Below are positions 8,730-16,657 of a stretch of DNA of 46,491 bases, one piece after another (position 1 is the stretch's first letter; every line of letters begins with the position of its first letter). The stretch covers positions 1-46,491 of the forward strand of contig DASPUH010000074.1 of the NCBI GenBank assembly GCA_035622975.1. The letters run 5' to 3'. The notes beneath the pieces are model-generated. The model did not search any database, was not told where the DNA came from, and was given only the letters and a program-made list of their open reading frames with translations. The translations under genes and the position numbers were made by a program. The DNA is from DASPUH01 sp035622975. GTDB lineage: Bacteria; Chloroflexota; Limnocylindria; Limnocylindrales; CSP1-4.

Positions 8730-9260
8730 CTACACCCCTTCGAACGTCGGCGGCAGGACCACCTGACCGGTCAGCTCGCGGCGGTACGTCGTCAGCGGCT
8801 TGACCATGAATGCCGCCGCGGGCACGTCACGGGGGGCACGGATGCCGAACGCAGAGGCGGGTCGGAAGCCGAACCGCGGGTAGAACCACGGGTGGCCGAG
8901 CACCAGGACGAGGGGCTCGTCACGGACCTCGGCGGCGTCCAGGCCGGCGATGACCAAAGCACTGCCGATGCCCTCCCGCTGGTGGTCCGGCACGACGGCC
9001 ATCGGGGCCAGTTCGAGCACCGCTTCAGGACCGCCGCCGGTCTCCAGCGTCACCGGGCTCAGCAGGATGTGGCCCACGACGGCGCCGCCGAGCTCGGCCA
9101 CCAGCGACAGGTCGGGCCGCACGGCACCTGCGGCGCGGATCCGCTCGACGAGGTCCGCCTCGGCGCTCGTCGGGAACGCCGCCTCCAGCACGACGCGGAT
9201 GGCGGCCGCGTCGGCCGGGCGCTCCTCGCGCAGGATCAGGCCGCTGGGGCGGCGAGTCAC
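8730..9260 (-). CDS. GNAT-family N-acetyltransferase (YhbS-like)
   Basis: The 176-residue product has the GNAT fold: an N-terminal IREERPADAAAIRVVLEAAF-type strand-helix beginning near residue 9, the acetyl-CoA pyrophosphate loop VVPDHQREGIGSALV near 93-107, and the YhbS-typical ending GHPWFYPRFGF followed by a mixed C-terminal strand. It would transfer an acetyl group to an unknown small molecule, nucleotide or protein amine. The GTG at 9260 overlaps the stop of the upstream cyclophilin gene (GTGA), so the pair is co-transcribed. The substrate is unknown. Confidence 0.8.
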   Translation of the reverse strand: MTRRPSGLILREERPADAAAIRVVLEAAFPTSAEADLVERIRAAGAVRPDLSLVAELGGAVVGHILLSPVTLETGGGPEAVLELAPMAVVPDHQREGIGSALVIAGLDAAEVRDEPLVLVLGHPWFYPRFGFRPASAFGIRAPRDVPAAAFMVKPLTTYRRELTGQVVLPPTFEGV

Positions 9261-9763
9261 GCCTCGTTGACGGTCACCGACGTGATGCTCACCGGCTGGA
9301 CGGGTCGATCCTGGGAGCCGACGGGCGCCGTGGCGATCGCGTCGAGCGTCTCCTCGCCCGCCGTGAGACGGCCGAAGATCGTGTAGTTGGGCGGCAGCCC
9401 GTAGTCGGCGTGCATGACGAAGAACTGGCTGCCGTTGGTGTTCGGGCCGGCGTTGGCCATGGCCAGGGTGCCGCGGCGGTACGGCAGGCGCACCGCCTCG
9501 TCGCTGAACCGATAGCCGGGACCGCCGCGACCGGTGCCGGTCGGATCGCCGCCCTGGATCATGAAACCGCGGATGACGCGGTGGAAGATCACCCCGTCGT
9601 AGAAGCCCTCGCGGGCCAGGAAGACGAAGTTGTTGACCGCCAGCGGTGCCTCCTTGGGCAGCAGCTCGGCGGTCATCGATCCGGCCGAGGTCTCGATCCG
9701 GACGGTGTACGTCCGCTGGGGGTCGATCGTGAGCGGCGGCGGCGCAGGATACTGCTTGGGCAT
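9257..9763 (-). CDS. cyclophilin-type peptidyl-prolyl cis-trans isomerase
   Basis: This 168-residue single-domain cyclophilin accelerates proline isomerisation during folding. Family blocks are ETSAGSMTAELLPKEAP, the active-site strand FHRVIRGFMIQGGDPTGTG, LAMANAGPNTNGSQFFV and YTIFGRLTAGEETLDAI, with the catalytic Arg and the Phe, Met, Gln and Asn residues all present. No signal peptide is seen, so it is cytoplasmic. I start it at ATG 9763, after an AAGAGG sequence, although the frame is open upstream; that upstream segment is not protein-like. It is followed by a GNAT gene through a GTGA overlap. Confidence 0.93.
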   Translation of the reverse strand: MPKQYPAPPPLTIDPQRTYTVRIETSAGSMTAELLPKEAPLAVNNFVFLAREGFYDGVIFHRVIRGFMIQGGDPTGTGRGGPGYRFSDEAVRLPYRRGTLAMANAGPNTNGSQFFVMHADYGLPPNYTIFGRLTAGEETLDAIATAPVGSQDRPVQPVSITSVTVNEA

Positions 9764-9937
9764 GATGGTCCTCTTGCGGCGATAGGGCGGCGAGCCGGCG
9801 GACCGGCTCACGAAGCTCGTCGCGGTCGTGGCGCAGCCTACCGTAGGCGTCGCGGTGGCGCTCGTTGGCCGTACCCCCGAGGCTCGGCCCCCGGCTGACT
9901 CCCGGCGCGTGCCGCTACCACGCCCCACCACCGTGCG

Positions 9938-9953
9938 CGCTAGCAAGCGCGTT
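9938..9953 (-). terminator. possible hairpin after the HTH-nuclease gene
   Basis: A short inverted repeat, GCGCGC followed by TAGCAA and then GCGCG, lies about 30 bases downstream of the stop at 9983. There is no T-tract, so the call is tentative. The rest of the 219-base gap 9764-9982 shows nothing else I can support. Confidence 0.25.
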
Positions 9954-9982
9954 CGCAGCGGTCCGAGGCGGGGTTTCGAGCC

Positions 9983-10726
9983 TCATGCCGGCCGATCTGA
10001 ACGCGATCGACGCAGGCGCACTCGACGAGGCCCGGCCGTGAGCCGCCGACGACCGTCCTGGTTGGTGCCCGAGAGGAACCAGATGCCGCCGATCGACGGG
10101 CCCGGATCGCGCAACCAGGCAAGTACCTCCCGGCTGGAGCGTGGCATCACGGCCCGAACGGCGGCCGAGTGACGCGTGACCGCCGACCGGTTCGAGGTGG
10201 TGTCTGGAAGGACGAGGACCCGCGCCAGCGTCCCCGGTCGCCAGCCACGTTGCACGCGCAGCAGCTGCGGCACGATCCTCACCTTCCGGTCGAGCGCGCT
10301 GAGGGTGTCCTGGACGTCGACCACCCGGGTCTTGACTTCGATGACTGCGACCACCGCCCCTTGGTCACGCCAGGCCACGATGTCGACGCTGCCCCGTTCG
10401 CCGAAGTGGTTGAAGGTGAACTCGACTTCGCAGGTCCAGCCGAGTCTCTGCAGGCGCCGGACGATGACCTCGACCACGGCGGCGTGGTCCGCGTCGAGCA
10501 GCCGATAGGCATCGGCGCCGCGGTATCGCGGCTCGAGGTGCAGGTGGATCCCCAGGGCGGCACCGACCCGCCGAGCCGACGTGAGGCCGACCCGCTCGAC
10601 GTGACCAAGCTCGAGCAGCGAGACTAACTGCTGACTGGTCCGACTAGCTCGGCCCACGTCAAGCTGGCGCAGGCCGCGCCGCAGCCGGACCACCCGAAAG
10701 AGAGCGCCCACCCGCATGTCGTCCAC
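9983..10726 (-). CDS. XRE helix-turn-helix fused to PD-(D/E)XK nuclease-like domain (copy 1)
   Basis: With the GTG at 10726 the protein has 247 residues. Residues 5-60 form an XRE-type HTH (RLRRGLRQLDVGRAS, then a somewhat degenerate recognition helix). Residues about 78-175 look like a PD-(D/E)XK nuclease core with Glu102, Asp115 (GERGSVDIVAW), Glu130-x-Lys132 (VIEVKT) and Gln139. A conserved C-terminal block contains VLAWLRDPGP, and the tail is Arg-rich. The paralogue at 32763-33494 aligns without gaps over the first 150 residues, with the same start codon and the same putative catalytic positions. ATG at 10717 is the alternative start. No methylase or toxin neighbours it. Function is unknown: a DNA-binding regulator with a nuclease or nuclease-derived domain. 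Confidence 0.75.
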   Translation of the reverse strand: MDDMRVGALFRVVRLRRGLRQLDVGRASRTSQQLVSLLELGHVERVGLTSARRVGAALGIHLHLEPRYRGADAYRLLDADHAAVVEVIVRRLQRLGWTCEVEFTFNHFGERGSVDIVAWRDQGAVVAVIEVKTRVVDVQDTLSALDRKVRIVPQLLRVQRGWRPGTLARVLVLPDTTSNRSAVTRHSAAVRAVMPRSSREVLAWLRDPGPSIGGIWFLSGTNQDGRRRLTAGPRRVRLRRSRSDRPA

Positions 10727-10758
10727 GGGACCGCATGGTGGCGCGCGGGTCTTGGCGC

Positions 10759-10787
10759 GCTCTTGCCTTCCCAATCGGGCTCTTGCC
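10759..10787. repeat. direct repeat upstream of HTH-nuclease copy 1
   Basis: GCTCTTGCC occurs at 10759-10767 and again at 10779-10787, a period of exactly 20 bp (two helical turns). A degenerate third copy, GGTCTTGGC, lies at 10748-10756. It is 33-61 bases upstream of the GTG at 10726. Same-face tandem half-sites like this are typical of operators for an autoregulating HTH protein; that role is inferred. Confidence 0.45.
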
Positions 10788-11057
10788 AGCTGGGTCGTGC
10801 ATGCGCCGCGCCACCCGGAGGGCGTCGCTGACGCCGATCCCTTCCGCGCACCAGCGTGGTTGGTGGTAGGCGCGTCGACGCAGGGCCTGTGCCGATTGCG
10901 CACATCCGTTACGCTCGAACAAGCCCGCGTGAGCGGCCCATGGTCGCTCCGGACGGCTGCCCTCGCGCGGAGCACCACGCAGGCTGGTGGGACGCGGGCC
11001 GCCGGGGCCGGCCTGACGCTCGCCGCGCGCCCGGGCCCCCGGACGCGCCTTCGCTGC

Positions 11058-11063
11058 TACGCT
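11058..11063 (+). promoter_or_regulatory. -10 element of ilvD
   Basis: TACGCT lies 7 bases before the ilvD ATG at 11071, again predicting a leaderless transcript. Confidence 0.5.
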
Positions 11064-11070
11064 TCGGGGG

Positions 11071-12831
11071 ATGGCCGATCACCCCGCGCAGGCCGCCTCC
11101 GCGTCGCCCTACGACCGACCGACCGACCCGGCCAAGCGGCACAGCGCCGCCCTCACCGATGGGCCCGACCGGGCGGCGGCGCGGGCGATGCTCAAGGCCA
11201 TCGGCTTCACCGACGACGACCTGGCCAAGCCCATCATCGGCGTGGCCACGTGCTGGATCGAGACGATGCCCTGCACGTACAACCAGCGCCGCCTGGCCGA
11301 GCACGTCAAGGCCGGCATCCGGGCCGCCGGCGGCACGCCCATGGAGTTCAACACGATCGCCATCTCCGACGGCGTGTCCATGGGCACCGAGGGCATGAAG
11401 GCCAGCCTGGTCAGCCGCGAGGTGATCGCCGACTCGATCGAGCTGGTGGCCCGCGGCCACCTGTTCGATGGCCTGGTGTGCCTGGTCGGCTGCGACAAGA
11501 CGATCCCCGCCGCGGCGATGGCCGTGGGCCGCCTGGACCTGCCGGCCGTGATCCTCTACAACGGGACGATCTACCCGGGCACCCTGGACGGCCGGCGGGA
11601 CGCCACGGTGGTGACCGTCTTCGAGGCCATCGGCGCCTACCGCGCCGGCAAGATCACCGCCGAGCGGCTCTACGAGGTGGAGAACGCGGCCTGCCCCGGC
11701 CCGGGCGCCTGCGGCGGCCAGTTCACGGCCAACACGATGAGCATGGCCCTCGAGTTCCTGGGCCTGTCACCGGGCGGCCTGAACGCCATCCCAGCCGAGC
11801 ACCCGGCCAAGGATGGGGCCGCCCGCCGCTGCGGCGAGCTGGTCATGGAGCTCGTGCGCGCCGACCGCCGTCCGAATTCGATCGTCGACCGGCGGGCCCT
11901 GGAGAATGCCATCGCCGCCATCGCGGCCAGCGGCGGATCCACCAACGGCGTCCTGCACCTGCTGGCCATCGCGTGGGAGTTCGGCGTGCCGCTGGAGCTC
12001 GACGACTTCGCCACCATCGCCGACCGCACGCCGATCGTCGCCGACATGGTGCCCGGCGGCCGCTACACCGCGGCCGACCTGTACGAGGCCGGCGGGCTCG
12101 GGCTGCTGGTCCACGAACTGGACCGCGGCGGGCTGATCCATGGCGAGTCGCCGACGGTGGACGGGCGCACGCTCGCCCAGGTCGGCGAGGCGGCCACGCC
12201 CACACCCGGGCAGCGCGTGGTCCGCGCCATCGAGGAGCCCCTCAAGCCGACCGGCGGCCTGACGATCCTGCGCGGTTCGCTGGCGCCCGACGGCTGCGTG
12301 GTCAAGCTGGCCGGCCACGAGCGCCGCCACCACCGCGGCCCCGCCCGGGTGTTCGACTCGGAGACGGCCTGCTACGAGGCCGTGCGGGCCCAGGCCATCA
12401 AGCCCGGCGACGTCGTCGTCATCCGCTACGAGGGTCCCGTCGGCGGGCCAGGCATGCAGGAGATGCTGAGCGTGACGGCCGCCCTCGTGGGCGAGGGTCT
12501 CGGCGAGTCCGTGGCGCTGCTCACCGACGGCCGCTTCAGCGGCGGCACGCACGGCCTCATGATCGGCCACGTCGCCCCGGAGGCGGCGCTGGGCGGGCCG
12601 ATCGCGCTCGTCCGCGAAGGCGACCCGATCGTCATCGACGTCGACGGCAAGCGCCTGGACCTTGACATCCCGCCGGACGAGCTGGCGCGCCGCGGACGCG
12701 AGTGGCAGCCACCGGCGCCGCGCTACCGCAGCGGCGTGTTCGCCAAGTACGCCGCGCTGGTCAGCTCGGCTAGCGAGGGCGCGGTCACCCAGGTCCCGGC
12801 CGGGTCGCGCGACGCGGCCCGCCCGACCTGA
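11071..12831 (+). CDS. ilvD: dihydroxy-acid dehydratase
   Basis: The 586-residue enzyme dehydrates 2,3-dihydroxy-isovalerate and -methylvalerate, the step after IlvC. The three iron-sulfur cysteines are visible in VATCWIETMPC (Cys61), LVGCDKTIPAAAMA and PGPGACGGQFTANTMSMALE. ASGGSTNGVLHLLAIA and GPVGGPGMQEMLSVTAAL, and the C-terminal LTDGRFSGGTHGLMIGH, are further family hallmarks. It begins at ATG 11071, 7 bases after a TACGCT element, and is monocistronic or leads into the LLM gene 25 bases downstream. It lies apart from ilvBNC and is not under the ilv attenuator. Confidence 0.97.
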   Translation: MADHPAQAASASPYDRPTDPAKRHSAALTDGPDRAAARAMLKAIGFTDDDLAKPIIGVATCWIETMPCTYNQRRLAEHVKAGIRAAGGTPMEFNTIAISDGVSMGTEGMKASLVSREVIADSIELVARGHLFDGLVCLVGCDKTIPAAAMAVGRLDLPAVILYNGTIYPGTLDGRRDATVVTVFEAIGAYRAGKITAERLYEVENAACPGPGACGGQFTANTMSMALEFLGLSPGGLNAIPAEHPAKDGAARRCGELVMELVRADRRPNSIVDRRALENAIAAIAASGGSTNGVLHLLAIAWEFGVPLELDDFATIADRTPIVADMVPGGRYTAADLYEAGGLGLLVHELDRGGLIHGESPTVDGRTLAQVGEAATPTPGQRVVRAIEEPLKPTGGLTILRGSLAPDGCVVKLAGHERRHHRGPARVFDSETACYEAVRAQAIKPGDVVVIRYEGPVGGPGMQEMLSVTAALVGEGLGESVALLTDGRFSGGTHGLMIGHVAPEAALGGPIALVREGDPIVIDVDGKRLDLDIPPDELARRGREWQPPAPRYRSGVFAKYAALVSSASEGAVTQVPAGSRDAARPT

Positions 12832-12856
12832 GCCGGCCACCGACGGCGGGCCGGCC

Positions 12857-13744
12857 GTGGCAGGTCACGTCCGTCTGAGCTTCAAGACGTCGCCGCAGCA
12901 CGTCGACTGGGCGACCCTGCGCGACACCTGGGCCCTGGCCGGCCAGCTGGCCGTCTTCGAGGGCGTGTGGATGAACGACCACCTGACTGACATGGCCGAG
13001 CCCGCCGGACCGAGCCTGGAAGCCCTGACGCTCGCCGCTACGCTGGCCCACCTGGTACCCGGCAGGTGGATCGGCCACGCGGTCCTCTCCAATACGTTCC
13101 GCCACCCGGCGGTCCTGGCCAAGGCGGCCACAGTCATGGATCACGCCACGGGCGGCCGCTTCATCCTGGGCCTGGGTGCCGGCTGGCACGAGGGTGAGCA
13201 CGCCGCGTTCGGCCTGCCCCTGCCGCCGATCGGCGAGCGAATCGACCGCCTGGAGAGCGCCGTGGCGGTCATCCAGGCGTTGTTCTCGGCCGCGGCGGGG
13301 ATGCCGCCGGGCGTGACGCGGCCCGATCCGCACTACCCGTTGAGCGGCGCGATCGCCCTGCCGGCACCCCTGACGCCGGGCGGTCCACCGGTCTACCTGG
13401 GCGGTCAGCGCCACCGGGGCATCGCGCTTGCGGCACGGGCGGCAGCCGGCTGGCTGCAGCCTGGCACGGACGCGGGCGATGCCGCGTACTTCGCGGCTCG
13501 GCGAGCGGAGGTGCTGCGGGCGATGGAGGCGATCGGGCGCGACCCGGCCGGTTTCGCCTTCGTCGGTCAGGTTCACGTCGGCCCTTCGGCGGCAGACGGC
13601 CGCGTGGCCCTTGCACAGGCGCGCCGGATCGCAGCCGCGGGCGCCACGGAGGTCATCCTGGGCATCGCCGCCGCGGGCGGGCCGGAGGCCCTGCGACGGC
13701 TCGCGCGGGACGTGGCCGAGCCGCTGCGCACCGAGCTGGCATGA
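12857..13744 (+). CDS. LLM-class (F420-type) flavin/deazaflavin-dependent oxidoreductase
   Basis: From GTG 12857 the product has 295 residues. It has the luciferase-like TIM-barrel signatures FEGVWMNDHL, TLAATLAHLVPGRWIGHAVL and the cofactor motif GGRFILGLGAGWHEGEHAAF, with the C-terminal AGATEVILGI strand. Such proteins use F420 or FMN for hydride transfer to diverse substrates. The neighbour is a PPOX protein of the F420-type, joined by an ATGA overlap, which favours F420 as cofactor here; that is inference. The start is chosen because residues further upstream fall within ilvD's end and are not protein-like. Confidence 0.85.
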   Translation: MAGHVRLSFKTSPQHVDWATLRDTWALAGQLAVFEGVWMNDHLTDMAEPAGPSLEALTLAATLAHLVPGRWIGHAVLSNTFRHPAVLAKAATVMDHATGGRFILGLGAGWHEGEHAAFGLPLPPIGERIDRLESAVAVIQALFSAAAGMPPGVTRPDPHYPLSGAIALPAPLTPGGPPVYLGGQRHRGIALAARAAAGWLQPGTDAGDAAYFAARRAEVLRAMEAIGRDPAGFAFVGQVHVGPSAADGRVALAQARRIAAAGATEVILGIAAAGGPEALRRLARDVAEPLRTELA

Positions 13745-14223
13745 GCGGCCTCTCGACCGCCGCCTACCACCTGATCCGCGCCGCTCGTCGGGCCGTCCTC
13801 GCCACGATCACCCGCGACGGGCGGGCGCGCCTCGTGCCGATCTGCTTCTGGATGCCCGACTGGATCCCCGACCCGGACGGCGCAAGCAGGCCGCTGCTCG
13901 TCTACTCCGCCCTCGACGAGAAGGCGAAGTCGGTGGCCGACCCGCTCCAGCTCGGCCGGGTCCGCGACCTGCTGGCCCGCCCGGCCGTGTCGCTCCTGAT
14001 CGATCGCTGGGACGAGGACTGGCGCCGCCTGGCGTGGGTCCGCCTCGACGGTTCGGCGCGCATCCTGGGCCCAGCCCGGCCTGGCGCCGCCGACGCCGCC
14101 GAATGCGAGCTGGCCGTCGCGGGCCTGCGGGCGCGCTACCCCCAGTACCGGACGCACGATCTCGCCGCCCGGCCGCTCATCCGAGTGGTCGTGGAGCAGG
14201 CGACGGAATGGTCGGCCACCTGA
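13741..14223 (+). CDS. PPOX-class F420-dependent oxidoreductase (TIGR03668-like)
   Basis: This 160-residue split beta-barrel protein resembles the actinobacterial Rv0121c group. Typical blocks are LATITRDGRARLVPICFW near residues 20-37, YSALDEKAKSV, and VSLLIDRWDEDWRRLAWVRL. It would bind F420 and reduce an unidentified substrate. The ATG at 13741 overlaps the stop of the LLM gene (ATGA), and its end overlaps the M20 peptidase start by 16 bases. The three genes therefore form one unit. An FMN-binding relative cannot be ruled out. Confidence 0.82.
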   Translation: MSGLSTAAYHLIRAARRAVLATITRDGRARLVPICFWMPDWIPDPDGASRPLLVYSALDEKAKSVADPLQLGRVRDLLARPAVSLLIDRWDEDWRRLAWVRLDGSARILGPARPGAADAAECELAVAGLRARYPQYRTHDLAARPLIRVVVEQATEWSAT

Positions 14224-15617
14224 CGCCGGCGGCGGCCGGCACGGGCGACGAGGCGATCACGAGCCTCGTCGGCCACCTCCGGGCGCTGCTCCGCCTGCGC
14301 ACCGTCAACCCGCCCGGCGACGAGATCGTGGCCGCCAGCTACCTGGCCGGCGTCCTTGCCGGGGCCGGCATCGCAACCCGGGTCCTGGAGCCGTTCCCCG
14401 GGCGCGGCGACGTCGTCGCCCGGCTGCGCGGCGATGGCTCGGGCGGGCGCCCGCTCCTCCTGCTGGGCCACCTCGATGTCGTGCCCGCCGATGCCGCACG
14501 GTGGACCCACGACCCGTTCGGCGGCGACCTCGACGACGGGTACCTCTACGGCCGCGGCGCCGTGGACATGAAGAGCATGGTCGCGATGTCGCTGCAGGTC
14601 ATGCTGGACCTCGCCGCCGACGCGACTGCCGCCGGCCGCGACCCCGCTCGGGACGCGATCCCCGGCCTGCGGCGCGACGTCATCTTCGCCGCCACGGCCG
14701 ATGAGGAGACAGGCGGCCTCCTGGGTGCCGGCTGGCTGGTCGACCACGAGCCGGACCTGCTCCGCGCCGAGGCGTGCCTCACGGAGGCGGGCGGGGTCAG
14801 CGTCCAGGTCGGATCGGTGCGCCTATACCCGATCCAGGTGGCCGAGAAGGGCTACCACCGGATGCGGATCACGGTGCGCGGTGCGGCCGGCCACGCGGCC
14901 ATGCCCCGGACGGACAGTGCCGCTGTCCGGGCCGCACGCCTCGTCGACCAGCTGGCGGTGCCCACACCGCAGCGCATCACGCCGCTCATGCGGCGGGCCC
15001 TCGAGCAGGTCGCCACGGCCATCCCTTCCGCGGCCGCCGCCGTGCGCCGGATCGGCGCCGCGACCGACACCGCGACCGGCCTGGCCGCCATCGACGAGCT
15101 GTGCCGCGAGCCCGAACGCCGTGCCCTGAAGGCGCTTCTGCGCGACACGATCAGCCCCACGATCATCCACGCCGGGCTCAAGGAGAACGTCCTGCCCGGC
15201 ACCGCCGAGGTGGTGGTCGACTGTCGCCAGCTGCCGGGCACCACGGCGGCCCAGACAGAGGCGCTCGTGGCCGCTCAGGTCGACCCAGACCTGTGGCGCG
15301 ACTGCTCGACGGAGGTGCTGAGCCACGGCGAACCGGTCGAGCAACCGCTCGACCATCCGCTGCTGGCCCTCCTCGGGGAGGTACTGCGCGCCCACGACTC
15401 CGCCGCGGTGCCGCTGCCCCTCCTTGCGCCGTTCGCCACGGACGCCAAGCACACGGTCCGCCTGGGCATCCCCACCTACGGCTTCTCGCCGCTCCGCCTG
15501 GACCCGGACGAGCCGTTCCTGGAGCGCTTCCACGGCGACGATGAGCGGGTCGCCGTCGAGGCCCTGCGCTGGGGCTACCCCGTCCTGGCCGAGGTCGTGC
15601 GCCGCTACTGCGGCTGA
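14208..15617 (+). CDS. M20-family metallopeptidase / deacylase
   Basis: The 469-residue protein is an M20/ArgE/DapE-type zinc hydrolase acting on peptide or amide bonds of small substrates. Metal and catalytic residues are visible: GHLDVVPA (His88, Asp90), GRGAVDMKSM (Asp120), TADEETGG (Glu166-Glu167) and the late His in FHGDDERVAV. The dimerisation domain is in between, with GAAGHAAMPRTDSAAVRAA. No signal peptide is seen. The ATG at 14208 overlaps the previous gene by 16 bases. Carboxypeptidase, dipeptidase or deacetylase roles are all possible; the long LMRR..LRDT insert suggests a carboxypeptidase S-like subgroup. Confidence 0.88.
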   Translation: MVGHLTPAAAGTGDEAITSLVGHLRALLRLRTVNPPGDEIVAASYLAGVLAGAGIATRVLEPFPGRGDVVARLRGDGSGGRPLLLLGHLDVVPADAARWTHDPFGGDLDDGYLYGRGAVDMKSMVAMSLQVMLDLAADATAAGRDPARDAIPGLRRDVIFAATADEETGGLLGAGWLVDHEPDLLRAEACLTEAGGVSVQVGSVRLYPIQVAEKGYHRMRITVRGAAGHAAMPRTDSAAVRAARLVDQLAVPTPQRITPLMRRALEQVATAIPSAAAAVRRIGAATDTATGLAAIDELCREPERRALKALLRDTISPTIIHAGLKENVLPGTAEVVVDCRQLPGTTAAQTEALVAAQVDPDLWRDCSTEVLSHGEPVEQPLDHPLLALLGEVLRAHDSAAVPLPLLAPFATDAKHTVRLGIPTYGFSPLRLDPDEPFLERFHGDDERVAVEALRWGYPVLAEVVRRYCG

Positions 15618-15675
15618 CGCCTCGGCCCGACCATCCAGGCGACCCGCGCCCCCTGCGAGCGATGGCGTTCGGGTG

Positions 15676-15681
15676 TACGGT
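15676..15681 (+). promoter_or_regulatory. -10 element of the small membrane protein gene
   Basis: TACGGT lies 6 bases before the GTG at 15688. Confidence 0.45.
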
Positions 15682-15687
15682 GCGGGG

Positions 15688-16035
15688 GTGTCGGCAGAGG
15701 TGACCCAGCCCACCCGATCGGCCGCGCGACGCGGTAGCCTGCTCCTGTCGCCGCTCGGGTTGACGTTGCTCGGTGTCGCCCAGCTCGCCGACTTCCTGAC
15801 CTTCAAGATGATGCTGGCGGCACACGGCGCGGCCGCCGAGTCGAACCCCCTGGCCGTGTCGCTCCAGGCGGACGGCCTCTTCTACGCCCTGGTCGCGAAA
15901 CTCACCGTCTGGGCGCTCGTTGCGGCGATCGTGGCGGTCCTGGTCAGGGAACGACCACGACTGGCCTGGGCGGTCCTTGCCTTCGGCATCCTCGTGGGCG
16001 TCGTCGGGGCGCTGAGCAACCTGGCCACGATCTGA
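15688..16035 (+). CDS. small membrane protein, DUF5658-like
   Basis: The 115-residue protein has three hydrophobic helices (about residues 20-42, 62-88 and 92-112). The pattern of Asp-Phe-Leu-Thr in helix one (QLADFLTFKMML), then ESNPLA in the first loop, then a Lys-Leu-Thr in helix two, is the arrangement seen in small DUF5658-like integral membrane proteins of unknown function. The GTG at 15688 is 6 bases after TACGGT. It is convergent with the MarR gene, the two ends sharing a hairpin. No function is proposed. Confidence 0.7.
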   Translation: MSAEVTQPTRSAARRGSLLLSPLGLTLLGVAQLADFLTFKMMLAAHGAAAESNPLAVSLQADGLFYALVAKLTVWALVAAIVAVLVRERPRLAWAVLAFGILVGVVGALSNLATI

Positions 16036-16045
16036 CAGCCATGCC

Positions 16046-16065
16046 CTGAAGCGGCGTGGCTTCAG
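16046..16065. terminator. shared hairpin between convergent genes
   Basis: CTGAAGC and GCTTCAG form a 7-bp stem with a 6-base GGCGTG loop, between the small membrane protein (ends 16035) and marR (stop at 16062-16064 lies in the right arm). It could end transcription from both sides, but neither side has a T-run. Confidence 0.45.
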
Positions 16066-16547
16066 CCGACCGGCGGCGCCTTGATCAGCCGGCCGCGCGG
16101 CGTCATGGCCCGGTCGGCCAGGATCGCCACGGCCACCGCCACCAGGGCCCGGTCGTCCACGGGGAGCGGCCGCACCACGGCGAGGAATTGGTCCGCCCGC
16201 GACCGGTCGATGGCGGCCACGAGCGCGGCTCCCTTGCCCGTCAGGCGGAGGACTCGTTGGCGTCGGTCGGCCACCTCCTCCACGGCCCCGGCCAGGCCGC
16301 GGGCCCGCAGGGAGCTCACGACCCGGCTCGCCGCGGATGGCGAGCGGCCGAGCACCTCGGCCAGGTCGCCCACGGTCAGCGACGAGCTGCCGGCGATGGC
16401 GTACAGGGCCGCCAGCTGGGTGAAGCCGAGGCCGAGCGTACCCAGCTGGCCGGCGAAGCCGATGACCAGGTCGCGCCACAGCGCCTTGCCCATGGCGATG
16501 GCATCGGACAGCTGGCGCGGGTTCTGCGGCGGCGGGGTGTCGCCCAC
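16062..16547 (-). CDS. MarR-family transcriptional regulator, candidate repressor of the adjacent fab genes
   Basis: The 161-residue protein has the MarR winged helix: LTVGDLAEVLGRSPSAASRV as helix-turn-helix near residues 57-76, then RGLAGAVEEVADRRQRVLRL as the wing with the Asp-Arg-Arg motif. The GTG at 16547 lies 6 bases after TAGGCT. It diverges from fabD, with a perfect 12-bp palindrome in the gap overlapping its own -35 region. FabT of Gram-positive cocci is a MarR protein controlling fatty acid synthesis, so a similar role is plausible here by position. The specific ligand and targets are not known. Confidence 0.82.
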   Translation of the reverse strand: MGDTPPPQNPRQLSDAIAMGKALWRDLVIGFAGQLGTLGLGFTQLAALYAIAGSSSLTVGDLAEVLGRSPSAASRVVSSLRARGLAGAVEEVADRRQRVLRLTGKGAALVAAIDRSRADQFLAVVRPLPVDDRALVAVAVAILADRAMTPRGRLIKAPPVG

Positions 16548-16553
16548 ACGGCG

Positions 16554-16559
16554 AGCCTA
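16554..16559 (-). promoter_or_regulatory. -10 element of the marR-type gene
   Basis: On the minus strand TAGGCT lies 6 bases before the GTG at 16547. Its -35 position would fall within the palindrome at 16578-16589. Confidence 0.5.
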
Positions 16560-16577
16560 GCGCCCGTGCCGGATCTG

Positions 16578-16599
16578 TGCAAGCTTGCATACGATATGC
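16578..16599. promoter_or_regulatory. candidate MarR operator, two overlapping palindromes
   Basis: TGCAAGCTTGCA (16578-16589) is a perfect 12-bp palindrome. It overlaps GCATACGATATGC (16587-16599), an inverted repeat with 5-bp arms. They lie between marR and fabD. Binding at the first would block the marR -35 region. TACGAT at 16590-16595 and TACAAC at 16622-16627 are candidate -10 elements for fabD. Confidence 0.55.
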
Positions 16600-16657
16600 G
16601 GGGTGGCAGGCGCCGGCCTGCTACAACTGCCGCGATGTACGCGCCCGTGGTCCGCAC

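Larger units (their letters stand above)
10727..11070. other. 344-base divergent intergenic region
   Basis: This lies between the HTH-nuclease gene and ilvD, which diverge. I see the GCTCTTGCC direct repeats near the left end and the ilvD -10 element at the right end. A lone TACGCT at 10910-10915 has no start codon at the usual distance. No protein-like reading frame or RNA gene is supported. Confidence 0.5.

Noticed and set aside
9860..9990. A tRNA-like T-arm (GTTTCGAG between GAGGCGG and CCTC)
   Set aside because: No matching D-arm, anticodon arm or acceptor stem could be built around it.
9983..10726. Calling the HTH-nuclease genes restriction-modification systems
   Set aside because: No DNA methylase motif (such as DPPY or PCQ) in any neighbouring gene for either copy.
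10910..10915. A second TACGCT as an alternative ilvD promoter
   Set aside because: It is more than 150 bases from ilvD and no start codon lies at the usual distance; the copy at 11058 fits better.
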